NCBI RefSeq assembly: GCF_003086295.3
Contig: NC_092048.1
Span: 112,794,276 to 112,858,275 of the forward strand
Reading direction: 5' to 3'
DNA: 64,000 bases
Source: Arachis hypogaea
Taxonomy: Eukaryota > Streptophyta > Magnoliopsida > Fabales > Fabaceae
The notes beneath the pieces were generated by a model. It made no database searches. It had not been told where the DNA came from and saw nothing but the letters and a program-made list of their open reading frames with translations. Numbering within the stretch: the first letter of the stretch is position 1; every line of letters begins with the position of its first letter. Made by a program: the position numbers and the translations under genes. Positions 45,765-57,635 of the stretch are shown one piece after another.

Positions 45765-47173
45765 TGAACGAACTGATTCTTTGAAGGTAAAGAATTTTCA
45801 AAAGTAATCTCGTTGTAAGTATAGTTCTAAACCAACAAGGAATCCTTTCGTACAAAAATTTTGGTTGTCACTAAAGCAAACCCAATAAAAAATAATAAAC
45901 CAAAGTATTTAAACCTCGGGTCGTCTCTCAAGAAATTGCAGGGAAGTATGATTTATTATTGGTTATGAAAAAGTATCTTTTTGGGTTTTTTTGAAATAGG
46001 GAACAGGAAAATAAATTGACAAGAAAGTAAATTAATAATCATGAAAACCCTTGCAAGGTATGAGAACTGGAAATCTCATCCTAGTTATCCTTATCAATTG
46101 TGATGAGAATTGTTTATTGCTCCCACTTAGTTAACTCTTACTAAATAAAGAAAAGTCAAGTGGACTAATCAATGGGATTCCTCAAGTCCTAGTCAACTCC
46201 TATGAAAAGACTAGCTTTAGAGGGATCCAAATCAACCAGCAAATTCCAATTATCATAACTCAAGTGTCACCAATTACTCAACCAAAGCAAAAGGAGAGAA
46301 ATCTAAATTAAATTAAAAGCATCAATATTATGAATTGAAGAAAGCAATCTTAAATCTAAAATATATACCTCAATTTGTATTAAATAGAAAATTAAATTAA
46401 ACATGAGAATTCATAAACCAAACAGCAACATAAAGTAATCAATAGGGGAAATAGATAAACTAAAGTACTGGAATAAATAAAAGTAGAAGAGAAACTAAAT
46501 TAAAGGAACATTGAACCTGAAATTGGGAAGAAAAAATCCTAAAACCTAAAACCTAAGAGAGAGGAGAGAGCATCTCTCTCTAGAAACTACATCTAAAACC
46601 TAAAATTGTGAATAATGAATGAATGATTGATGAATGATCTTGATTCCTCCATTCTCCAGCCTCTATTCTATGTTCTCGGACTTGGATTTGGGCCGAAAAA
46701 GAGCCCAGAAATCGCTGGGGACGAATTCTGTAACTTTCTGCATGTGGCGTTTGTCACGCGTACGCGTAGATCACACGTGCGTGTCATTTGGAAATTTTTC
46801 TTGTCACGCGTACGCGTCGCTCGTGTTCTACGCTAGGCACGCGTCCGCGTCATCCATGCACGCGCGTCGCTGCTATTTTCTTCAAAACTTCATTTTCGCG
46901 CGTTCCTTCCACTTTTGTATATTTTCTTTCTATCCTCTAAGCCATTCCTACCCTATAAAGCCTGAAAATACTTAACACACAGATCACGATATCGAATGGT
47001 ACTATGGGATACTTAAAATTAACATTTTTAAGGCCTAGGAAACATGTTTTCACATATATCACAGAATAAGGAAGGAATTGTAAAACCATGCAAATTATAT
47101 GAATAAGTGAGTGAAGAATTGATAAAAACCACTCAAATTAGCACAAGATAAATCATAAAATAATGGTTTATCA
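45765..47173 (-). repeat. 3' LTR of element 2c
   Basis: 1409 bp. The reverse complement runs TGATAAACC to GTTCGTTCA. CpG palindromes at 46755-46870. Aligns throughout with 49853-51262. Confidence 0.9.
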
Positions 47174-47210
47174 ATCTCCCCACACTTAAACATTAGCATG
47201 TCCTCATGCT
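47174..47210 (-). promoter_or_regulatory. Hairpin plus polypurine tract, terminal copy (2c)
   Basis: Reverse strand: AGCATG-AGGA-CATGCT (47210-47195), spacer AATGTTT, then AAGTGTGGGGAGAT ending at the LTR. Confidence 0.7.
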
Positions 47211-48695
47211 AAGCTCAAGAGAAGCTATAAAGGAGTGAAGATGAATGGTGAAACTTATGAAATGCAACCTAGCTATATGAATGCAACTAAATGCTAAGAT
47301 GTTTCTACCTACTTGGTTAAAAGTAAATAAGCTCTTCAAGACAAACATAAATCAGATTTCACTAATTCAAATTATACAACAAAAGACAAGTAAACTTTTA
47401 AGAAGATAGCTCATGAAAGTAGGGAACATAGAATCAAGCACTAAACCCTCACTTGTAGTGTATATGCACTCTAATCTCTCAAGTGTCTAAGGTGAATCAC
47501 TCTACTCTTCTCTAATCATGCTTTCTAAACTTTATTCTTCATCTAACCAATCAACAAATATTTAGTATACCAATACAAACATCATGAGGTCTTTTCAAGG
47601 TTGTAATGGGGCTAAGGTAAAGGTAAGGGTACATGTATGGCCAAGTGAGCAAAAATATGAATCTTTGATTAACCTAAGTTCTCACCTAACATACACACAC
47701 TCTATGTAACTCTAAAATTGTGCCTAGCTGCCCAAAATTTCCACTTTTGCATCACATACTCATGTATCAACTTTTCTTTAGTTTTACCATATATGCATTA
47801 ATCTTTTATTGAACTTAGCATTTGGGGTAATTTTATCCCCTTATTTATTTATTTAATTTATTTATTTATATTGTGTGTATATATATATATATATATATTT
47901 TTTCTTTTTCTTTTTTTTGTATTTATTATTATTTTTTTTCTATTGATTAAAATTATAAAAGTAAACATAATATATTAATGCACATGGATTTTTAATTTTT
48001 TCTGGTCTCACATGAGTAGGTACCCAAATTCCTAATATTTTGTCAATGAAACACTATACACTTTCATCAACCCAAGTTCCCACAGTTCCCCATACTTAAT
48101 TGATACACAATCTCTAACTTAAGCTAACCAAAGATTCAATTTGGAGTAATTAATTTATTTTTCTGTTTAAGACTAGTGATGTGGTAAAATATAGAACAAA
48201 CGGGATTAAAAGGCTCAAGGTGGCAAACAAAGGTGATTGAAAGGGTAGGCTATTTGGGATAAGTGAGCTAATAACAATTAATGACCTCAATCATATGCAA
48301 GAATGTAAATACACTAAACATTGGACATATAGAATGGAACAAAATATAGATTGTAGTCATAGAGAAGAAAACACACAAGAATAAAATATTATGGTTAAAT
48401 AATGTAACCATGTAATTAAGCTCAAATCTCACAGGTTTGTGTGTTCTTTGCTATAAACCATGTTCCAAATACAATCTTCAAACAAGTCTAACATAAAATT
48501 TTCAATTTAAATTAGTGAAATTCTATAAAATAGGATCTTAAAAAGAAACTCATTACTTTAACCCAGCAATGGTAAAATATGCCAAAAAATTAAACAAACA
48601 TGCAATCAAACATGCAAATGCAGCAACTAATTTAACAAGAAAAATTAAACATTGGTGTTAAAAAGAAGGTAACTAACCCACGGAAGTCGGTATCG
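47211..48695 (-). mobile_element. Non-coding interior of 2c between its two polypurine modules
   Basis: AT-rich, homologous to 4055-5510 of 2a and 61512-63300 of 2d, including an AT-rich microsatellite (47879-47898). No ORF. Confidence 0.65.
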
Positions 48696-48732
48696 ACCTC
48701 CCACACTTAAAGATTGCACCGTCCTCGGTGCA
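48696..48732 (-). promoter_or_regulatory. Hairpin plus polypurine-like tract, central copy (2c)
   Basis: Reverse strand: TGCACCG-AGGA-CGGTGCA (48732-48715), then AAGTGTGGGAGGT (48708-48696), one G shorter than in 2a. Confidence 0.65.
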
Positions 48733-49852
48733 TGCAAAGAAGTGCAAGTGGACGGGCTACTCCAACTGACGCTTGTAGATGGAGGTGCCTTAGCTGGAGG
48801 TCTCTTGGTTCCTCTCCATGCCGGTGTCTTGTCACTGGCCTTCTCTTTTCCTTTTCTTGTTACCCATGCCTAAGGAAGAAAGAAAGAGGGAGACTATTAA
48901 ACATATATAACTCAAAACCGGAGGGAGAAAATTCCAAGTGATAATGAATGCCAAAGGAAAGATGATAGCCCAACTACATGGTAGCTACAACATGTAGGTA
49001 AGACATCAATAAAGATCAAAAAGGCAATTTATAAAATTAGATGCAAGATGGTAAAAGCATGCAAGTAATAGGCATGAGGAGCACAAATCAAGCATTAAGT
49101 AGTAAGTATGTCAAATAAAAGAGCATATGTAATGATGACAATTGTGAACAATAATCTCAAGTACATGTGGAATCCAAATGTTGTGAAAAAGAGGAATATA
49201 AGTAAAAGAGTAAAAGAAAATAGGATTCAAAGTGCCGTAAAATCTTTTTCACAAACACGTGGTGTGTAAGGTATAATAGGAATGAAAATAATGTAATCCA
49301 AATGTATAAGAGAGCCAAATTAAAATATCAATTGTCAAATTACTCCTCATAATATCCACAAGCTTCATTACAGTAAGGTAAGACCCAAATAAAATTCCAA
49401 CACCAACCATAAAAATGCATGGAAGAAGGAAGAAAAAGAAACCATAAATAATGAAGCTAAAAGAAAAATTGAGAAGAAAGAAGAATAAATAAATGCAGTA
49501 AATTAAAAGAATAAAAGAGTAGAGGGGGAGAAGAAAAAGAAAGAAAGAAGAAAAAAAAAGAAGTAGGAATGAAAAAGGATTGGATTGGGGGAGGGGAGAT
49601 TTGAAATCTAGCGGTGTGCTGATTGAATTGTGCGTCGCATGTGACGCGGACGTGTACAGCACGCGTATGCGTGGGTCGCATAAATTTCAAGTGACGCATA
49701 CGCGTCAGGCACGCGAACGCGTTGATCGCCACATATTGAAAATGACACGCACGCGTCAGGGACGCGTACGCGTGGGTAAATTTATGCCTGTGGCACAAGT
49801 TCAGCGTGGGGGCAGCACAACTCTCTGTTCAACATGCTATTGACGCCGATTT
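48733..49852 (-). mobile_element. Non-coding interior of 2c next to the 5' LTR
   Basis: Contains the short ORF start near 48869 with an acceptor-like TAG just upstream, a GA-rich (forward) tract at 49480-49600, and a CpG palindrome array at 49635-49775. ORFs at 49249-49798 arise from the array and T/C-rich tract. Confidence 0.55.
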
Positions 49853-51262
49853 TGAACGAATTGATTTCTTTGAAGGTAAAGAATTTTCAAAAGTAATCTC
49901 GTTGTAAGTATAGTTCTAAACCAACAAGGAATCCTTTTGTACAAAAGTTTTGGTTGTCACTAAAGCAAACCCAATAAAAAAATAATAAACCGAAGTATTT
50001 AAACTTCGGGTCGTCTCTCAAGGAATTGCAGGGAAGTATGATTTATTATTGGTTATGGAAGAGTATCTTTTTAGGTTTTTTTACAATAGGGAACAGGAAA
50101 ATAAATTGGCAAGAAAGTAAATTAATAATCATGAAAACCCTTGCAAGGTATGAGAACTGGAAATCCCATCCTAGTTATCCTTATCAATTGTGATCAGAAT
50201 TGTTTATTGCTCCCACTTAGTTAACCCTTACTAAATAAAAGAAAGTCAAGTGGATTAATCAATGGGATTCCTCAAGTCCTAGTCAACTCCTATGGAAAGA
50301 CTAGCTTTAGAAGGATCCAAATCAACCAGCAAATTCCAATTATCATAACTCAAGTGTCACGAATTACTCAACCAAAGAAAAAGGAGAGAAATCTAAATTA
50401 AATTAAAAGCATCAATATTATGAATTGAAGAAAGCAATCTTAAATCTGAAATACCTCAATTTGTATTAAATAGAAAATCAAATTAAACATGAGAATTCAT
50501 AAACCAAATAGCAACATAAAGTAATCAATAGGGGAAATAGATAAACTAAAGTATTGGAATAAATAAAAGTAGAAGAGAAACTAAATTAAAGGAACATTGA
50601 ACCTGAAATTGGGAAGAAAAAATCCTAAATCCTAAAACCTAAGAGAGAGAAGAGAGCCTCACTCTCTAGAAACTACATCTAAAACCTAAAATTGTGAATA
50701 ATGAATGAATGATCTTGATTCCTCCATTCTCCAGCCTCTATTCTGTGTTTTCGGACTTGGATTTGGGCCGAAAAAGAGTCCAGAAATCGCTGGGGGCAAA
50801 TTCTGTAACTTTCTGCACGTGGCGTCTATCACGCGTACGCGTAGGTCGCGCGTGCGCGTCATTTGAAAATTTTTCTTGTCACACGTACGCGCAGTCAAGC
50901 GTACGCGTCGCTTGTGTTCTGCGCTAGGCACGCGTCCGCGTCATCCATGCGCGCGTCGCTGCTATTTCCTTCAAAACTTCATTTTCGCGCGTTCCTTCCA
51001 CTTTTGCATGTTTCCTTTCTATCCTCTAAGCCATTCCTGCCCTATAAAGCCTAAAAATACTTAACACACAGATCACGACATCGAATGGTACTAAAGGATA
51101 ATTAAAATTAACAGTTTTAAGGCCTAGGAAACATGTTTTCACATATATCACAGAATAAAGAAGGAATTGTAAAACCATACAAATTATATGAATAAGTGAG
51201 TGAAGAATTGATAAAAACCACTCAAATTAGCACAAGATAAATCATAAAATAATGGTTTATCA
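49853..51262 (-). repeat. 5' LTR of element 2c
   Basis: 1410 bp. The reverse complement begins TGATAAACC at 51262 and ends GTTCA at 49853. CpG palindromes at 50823-50960. Confidence 0.9.
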
Positions 51263-53254
51263 TCTACCATTGCTTCAAGCTCACGGTGTAGCACCCCATT
51301 TCTCGACAGGAGTTCCACCATTGCTTCAAGTTCAGGGTGCAGTACCACCGTTCTTTCTGTCCGAGACAGGAGTTGGAAACTAATATCTTTCATTCAGTAG
51401 AAATGGTAAGCAATCTTTTATGCCTCCTTGTACATTCTGCAATATCTTCCCCCGCGAACAAGAACCTTCGTGTGATATTTAGAAACCAGAGTTTCATTCA
51501 GGTCAAAATGAGCTTCATGATGTCAATAAGTTCTAATCTTATGGATTTGGCTAACAATATTCATCGGTTAATTTGGACTATTTAGTCTAGGCCGCCTGTG
51601 GTTCAGGCTGCGAGAACCAGGAATTTGCTTGCTATTGGTCCTACTGGATTTACATTTTACGGGAACCCAACGATGACTCTCAACTTCTTTTCCAGTAACG
51701 CTAATCAAATTTCAATCAAACATGTATAAAACAATGCAAGGTGCACTCTAGGGCTCTATAACTACCGTAAAATGTGATATTAATTGTTTGCACCGCATAA
51801 TAATGTAGTAAAACAACAATCATACACACAAAACTGCCCGAGTTTAATTTAATTAGGATATTTACTACCAACACACAACATTTAGATTGCTGCAATCAAT
51901 TCCAATTTTCCTTTAATTTTCTTTTTTCTTCTCCCATTAAATTCAATAATAATAAGGCAAGGCGATATTAGAACATTCATTGATTTGCATCACACAATGA
52001 GCCCGAATGAGTCATCGAACCCTGCATCACAACCTTTATGGCTGCTCTCGTGTACTAGATCCTTTACTACCACAAATAGTTTTATACAATTGTCTTCTCA
52101 AAATTTAAGATATTTCATAGTGGTCTAAACACGTAATTTTTTTTCAATTTTGCCTTGGAAAAATCACTAACTAGTAATTATACACAACCTAGTTCTCAAA
52201 ATTAAGATTTTACTATTTGCTCTTGTAATTTAATTATTTAACAACATGAAGTCTTCTAATAAGTCCAAAAAACGGAAAAAAGCCTCTCAGAATTCATGTT
52301 ATAGTATACTAACCAATGCTATCAATCGATGTAGTCAAATAAATCAGTGAAGCTCTTCCAAACATTAGCACTATTATTCTAGAAAATCAAATAAGAATAT
52401 TTACATGCACAATATTATTCTAGAAAATCAATTTGTGACGCTATTGTAGACATTGATCATCACATGTTTTATCCTTGGTGTCATATATGAAGGATAAGGT
52501 TGTTGAACTACATAATATTATCATGGTCCTTAACAAAAACCAAATGTAGTTGGAGGACAAGGTTGAATATTGACCTCGTCAATTCTTTTCCTTGTATATA
52601 TTATATACTCAATTGAAAACATACTTTCTTGTGCTTGTATAGGGTAACAAAAGTCCAATCCGGTGCATGAAAATACCAACTGAAATATGGATGCATAGAT
52701 TTTGTTACAACGAATTAATGCTGTAAGTCTGTAAGCTTAGATAGATTTAGTAGAGAACTAGGAAATACAAGCTGTTAGTAATTTCCTTGCCAGCTAGAAT
52801 GACAGAAATCACTTAAACCTAAAATTCTTAGTCTACCCTTGAATAGCTTGCTGCTCAAGCTACTTCTATTGTGTATAAAAAGAGCTTGCATTTCTGCATA
52901 ACAATACAACATTATTCAGCATGTGAATAATTCTCTGTACAGTTCTCATAATAATAATTTCTTCATGACAAATATTTTGGGTAGTAAATTACTATTAAGC
53001 ATCATTTTGGTGCTTCAGTAGGCATGAACGGTTGTTATATGCAGCTCAACTAGGTTTACACCATGAGTTCTGATTTTTAGCAGCCACATCTTTCAAATTA
53101 TATAAGGGTAAATACTTCAGAATTGGGTGTCGACACGGGAGAGGCAATTCTTCAAATATCTATTGCGTAAGGGGTAACAAGCCGAACTGCATAGAGGGAA
53201 TTAACTAGCTGGTCATAATCCAAACCAAATCTGGATGGATTTGTTCATCACTAC
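51263..53254. other. Continuation of SANT ORF1 fragment, then unassigned AT-rich DNA
   Basis: 51268-51393 continues the ORF split by 2c. It contains a tandem duplication around ACCATTGCTTCAAG (51268/51319) encoding STIASSS twice. After that, 51400-52760 is AT-rich with no ORF I can support. 52771-52933 resembles a short copia-type LTR (TGTTAGTAATTTCC, TATAAAAAGAGCTTG, TCTGCATAACAATAC, CTCTGTACA), without a detectable target duplication. Confidence 0.4.
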
Positions 53255-53443
53255 TTGCTGCCAATTCTAGAGCAAGAAGAAGAACAAGGCTATCAAAGAC
53301 CACTCCAAAGTCTAGTCTCAGAAAATATGAAATTGGTGAAGGAGATCAACAAAGCTTTAACAAGAAGAGAGAGTCAATCCATCCTGATGGCTCTATGCTG
53401 GGGAACCCAAGAAGAGCATGTTGTTAGGGTTGTCAAGTCTTAG
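53255..53443 (+). CDS. Short hypothetical ORF
   Basis: 62 codons (ATG 53255) encoding a charged, Glu/Gln/Arg-rich peptide with QRPLQSLVSENMKLVKEI. It lacks recognised features and may be a fragment of an older gene or transposon; its stop overlaps the start of the Harbinger element. Confidence 0.2.
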   Translation: MLPILEQEEEQGYQRPLQSLVSENMKLVKEINKALTRRESQSILMALCWGTQEEHVVRVVKS

Positions 53444-53951
53444 ACCATCTCCAGTAGAGAATTCATCCAGTTCCTATTTATAGTCCACCTGTCATAAAAA
53501 GTAACTCCACATCAGTTTTTGCATCATAAATAGTAAATAGAAACTCAAAGCATCTCTCTCTTCTCCATTAGGAGGAACTATCTTTAGTCCCTGTTGTGGT
53601 CCTACTTAATTAATTAATTAAAGTAATTAAAATTAATATAGTGACTATTTTTTTAATAATATTATTTAAATTTATAAATTTAAAAATAATTCACTATTAA
53701 AAAATATTAATATTAAAAAAAATTCATATGTAATAATAATACACAATATATAATTCGAGATTACACTAATTTGTAAAATTACTTAATATAAAGAAAAACA
53801 TAGTTAAGCTCTATAGTTGACGACAAGCATTGTGAAATTGCTATATGTGTTCAATCAAGTCATCTTTCAACTGTCTATGCTGCTGCCAATTTTGAAGTTG
53901 GGCATTTCTTAGGAGAAATTAATGGTATGGTGCAAAATCTTCCTCTCCCAG

Positions 53952-55135
53952 CTAAGGTTGTGATAAGCCATTTTCGACATTGTCATACTCTAAGTCTTGA
54001 GCAAAATTTCCTGCATAAGTGTCTTTTTCATCCTCAACAATCATATTATGAAATATAATACAAGCTCTCACTATGTTTGCAAACTTCTTCTTTTCCCAAA
54101 AGTGCGCTGGACCACGTATAATTGCATAGCATTCTTGCAACACTCTGAATGCTCGCTTCACATTTTTTCTTTGTCCTTCTTGGTATTGTACAAATAACTT
54201 ATGTTTCTCTCCTTCTGGCTTTGAGATTGATTTGACAAATGTGGCCCATTCATGATAAGTACCATCTACTAAATAGTATTCTATAGTATAATTATTACTA
54301 TTAATAATATAATTTACCTCCAGAGCATGGTTATTTAGAATATCATCGAACACTAGTGAACGGTCTAACACATTGATGTCGTTATTTGAACCAGAAACTC
54401 CAAAAAACGCATGCCATATCCAAAAGTCTGAAGATGCTACAACCTCAAGTACTATGGTTGCAACCCCAAAATAACCACTCATGTACATACTTTTTCCCGC
54501 TTTAGACAATTTTTCCATTGTCAATGCATGTAGTAGTCAATGCTACCCAACATGCTAGGAAAGCCACGACCCTCCGCCATTTGTAGCAGGTGTCGTACAT
54601 CATTTAAATTTGGTTTTTTCAAGTATTCATCCTTGAACACCAAAATGACAGCTTCAACAAATTTTTTCGAGCATTCAATTGTAGTTCTCTCACCTATGCG
54701 CACATAATCATCAACAGCATTAGCTGCTACGCCAAATGCTAACATTTCTATCGCAGCGGTGCATTTTCAGAATGGTGACAAGTCTCTTCTTCCAGTTGCA
54801 TCAACCCTCTATTGGAAATACGAATAGACATTTGAGAGAGCATCGACTATCCAAAGGAATACATGTCTTCTCATTCGAAATCTCCGTCAAAAAATGTCAA
54901 CATTATACATCGGCTCATCTACAAAGTAATCTTGGAAAAGGCGATCATGTCCTGCTTCTTGATCTCTGTTGATTGATCTACGAGGAGTTAGGATAGAGCT
55001 TCTATTGGTATCTTCTTCTTCTGATCCATCGAATAAACACTCATCGATCCAATTATCCATGAGTGTGTTATCTTGTCATCTTTTTTTACCATACAAAGCC
55101 TCATTAAACAAATCATCAAAATTTCTAGCCATATC
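53952..55135 (-). pseudogene. PIF/Harbinger transposase (DDE nuclease), broken
   Basis: Reading on the reverse strand: RRSINRDQEAG, then RFRMRRHVFLWIV, MLAFGVAANAVDDYVRIGERTTIEC, GRGFPSMLGSID (first catalytic Asp). Next come FWIWHAFFGVSGSNNDINVLDRS (second Asp) and YYLVDGTYHEW, and near the C terminus RACIIFHNMIVEDE (Glu). Several TGA/TAG codons break the N-terminal part, one (TGA, about 54524) replaces Trp right after SIDYYMH, and a frameshift follows. No intact copy. Confidence 0.85.
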
Positions 55136-55539
55136 TTGAAAAGTATTTTTTAGTATTCTTTTGAGGTGAGAAACGAGAGTTGAAATGGAGTTGCTGAATC
55201 ATTGATAGTTGATATTTATAAGAATGTCTGCAACAAGTGGCTACTTCTCAACGGCTAGTTTTGCAATGGCTACTTAACGGCTAGTTTTTTCTTGTCTAAG
55301 TTTAAAACATATAGTTTTGTAACGGCTACTTAATGACTAGTTTTGTCTTGTCTAAGTTTAAAACGGCTAGTTTTACAACGGTCACTTTCATAAACAATAA
55401 CAACACAATAATATTGACTAATTTGAAAAGTTACATCATAAATAAATAAAACAGACTATATCACATAAGGTAATATGCAATAAAAATAAAACATACTACT
55501 TAACTCTACGAATACAAGGAACCATTAAGTAAACCACTT

Positions 55540-56084
55540 ATTGATTATTTTCTCACATGCAATCTCATGAAGAGCTCGTCGTTTTTCACTCATTGTAAAT
55601 GTGTTAGCATTAAGTATTTGCATATCCATTTCTCTTTTCCTTTCCTTAGCCATCCTTTCCATTTCCCTTTTCTTTGCATTTATCTCTATTTCTATAATAT
55701 ACCTCTAAGTTTGTAATTCTTGTTCTTTCATTGCCGCTTGAATTTGTAACTCCTTTTCTTTGATTGCTATAATCTTTGCACTATGTTCCCTCTCCTCTTC
55801 TCTTTCTTTTTCCATGTCCATTAGTTCCTTTTCTCTAACATTCTTAATATCTTCCATAAGAGACAGTTTTTTAATAACTGATGATTTCTTTTCACTAAGA
55901 TCTTAAGACATTTGTGCTTTTTCCTTACTTTTTCTCCTGCTCTTCTTCAATACTTGTGGGCAAACGGGAGAGTCCACACTAGTTTCGTCAGCCAATGGTG
56001 TTTCTGGATTTGATGATGATGAGTATGCTCCAGTTGCACTAATCTTTGTTCTCTTTGAGCCTCTACTATGTGTAGGTAGTTGGC
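55540..56084 (-). pseudogene. Harbinger accessory protein C terminus (Myb/NAM-associated type)
   Basis: The reverse strand encodes a Ser/Thr-rich segment (SATGAYSSSSNPETPLADE), a Lys-rich KKSRRKSKEKA, then a long Glu/Lys/Arg/Met heptad-like region (coiled coil), ending SEKRRALHEIACEKIINKW. This layout is typical of the second protein beside Harbinger transposases. In-frame stops are present, and the N-terminal Myb part is missing because of the insertion at 56085. Confidence 0.55.
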
Positions 56085-57517
56085 TGATAAACTACTGTTT
56101 CATAATTTATCTTATACTAATTTGAGTGGGTTTTATCAATTCTTCACTCACTTATTCATATAATTTGCATAGTTTTACAATTCCTTCATTATTCTGTGAT
56201 ATATGTGAAAACATGTTTCCTATGCCTTAAAATGTTAATTTTAATTATCCTTTATTACCATTCGATGCCGTGATCTGTGTGTTAAGTATTTTCAGGCTTT
56301 ATAGGGCAGGAATGGCTTAGAGGACAGAAAGAAAACATGCAAAAGTGGAAGGAACGCGCAAAAATGAAGTTTTGAAGAAACTGACAGTGACGCGCGCGCA
56401 TGGATGACGCGGATGCGTGCCTGGCGCAAAGCACGAGCGACGCGTACACGTGACTGACACGTACGAGTGATAAGGAAAATATCCAAATGACACGCACGCA
56501 TGACCTACGCGTATGCGTGACAGACGCCACGTGCAGAAAGTTGCAGAAGACGCCCTCAGCGATTTCTGGGCTCCTTTTCGGCCCAAATCCAAGCACAGAA
56601 ATACAGAATAGAGGCTGGAGAACGAGGGAATCAAAGAATCGATTCAACATTCATTCATTATTGACAATTTTAGGTTTTAGATGTAGTTTCTAGAGAGAGG
56701 CTCTCTCCTCTCTCTTAGGTTTTAGGAATTAGGATTTCTCTTAGTTTTAGGATTGTTTCTTCTCAATTCTAGGTTCAATGTTCCTTTAATTTATGTTCTC
56801 TTCTACTTTTATTCATTCTATTACTTTAGTTGTTTATTTTTCCAATTTGGTTTATGAACCCTTATGTTGAAATTGATTTTCTATTTAATACAAATTGAGG
56901 TATTTCAAATTTATTATTGTCTCTTCTATTTAAGATTATTGATGCTTTTAATTTAATTTAGATTTCTTCTCCCTTTGCTTTGGTTGAGTAATTGGTGACA
57001 CTTGAGTTATCAAACTCAACTGTTGATTGAAAATTGGAATTTGCTGATTGATTTGGATCCCTCTAAAGCTAGTCTTTCCATAAGAGTTGACTAGGACTTG
57101 AGGAATCAAATTGATTAGTCCACTTGACTTTCCTTTATTTAGTAAGGGTTAACTAAGTGGGAGCAATAAACAATTCTCATCACCCCTGATAAGGATAACT
57201 AGGATGGAATTTCCAGTTCTTATACCTTGCAATGGTTTTTATAATTATTAATTTATTTTCTTGCCAATTTATTTTTCTGTTCTCTATTTCAAAAATCCAA
57301 AAATATACCTTTTTTCGTAACCAATAATAAATCATACTACCCTACAATTCCTTGAGAGACGACCCCAGGTTTGAATACTTCGTTATAAATTTTATTGGGT
57401 TTTGTTACTTGTAACAACCAAAGTTTTTGTACGAAGGGATTCTCTGTTGGTTTAGAAATTATACCTACAACGTGATTATTTTTATAAAATTCTTTACCAG
57501 AAGAAATCCATTCGTCA
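56085..57517 (+). repeat. 5' LTR of element 2d
   Basis: 1433 bp, TGATAAACT to TTCGTCA. CpG palindromes at 56385-56528. Nearly identical to 63343-64000 over the shared part, so a young insertion. ORFs at 56282-56693 read through the array. Confidence 0.9.
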
Positions 57518-57520
57518 AAA

Positions 57521-57538
57521 TGGCTCCGTTGCCGGGGA
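57521..57538 (+). promoter_or_regulatory. tRNA-Asp-type primer-binding site (2d)
   Basis: TGGCTCCGTTGCCGGGGA, 3 bp after the LTR end. It differs by one base from the complement of the tRNA-Asp 3' end (memory). Confidence 0.8.
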
Positions 57539-57635
57539 GTTGTAATTGTATGCCTTATTATTGGTTATTGTAAATATTTTCTTTTGCTGTTTATTTGTTT
57601 TTGTTTTTGTTTTTGTTTTAATTTTATTAACTACT

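Larger units (their letters stand above)
45765..51262 (-). mobile_element. Family-2 element 2c, both LTRs, coding-less
   Basis: Length 5498 bp, flanked by TCTAC at 45760-45764 and 51263-51267. 3' LTR 45765-47173 and 5' LTR 49853-51262 are nearly equal in length and very similar, so insertion is fairly recent. The interior (47174-49852) is only 2.7 kb and lacks the primer-binding site, ORF A and T32. After the 5' LTR, AAAT is joined directly to sequence equivalent to 3130 of 2a. Both hairpin/polypurine modules remain. Confidence 0.9.
53443..56084 (-). mobile_element. PIF/Harbinger DNA transposon, truncated by element 2d
   Basis: One end is the TIR GACCATCTCCAGTAGAG preceded by TTA (53440-53442), the usual Harbinger target site. 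On the reverse strand it carries a second-protein ORF (55540-56084) followed by the transposase (53952-55135). The other end is beyond the LTR element inserted at 56085. Confidence 0.75.

Noticed and set aside
56282..56650. Arg/Val/Thr/His-rich ORFs (also 46627-46975, 49457-49843, 50686-51064, 63541-63952)
   Set aside because: They read through CpG palindrome arrays in LTRs, appear in several frames and both strands, and encode only array-derived composition.
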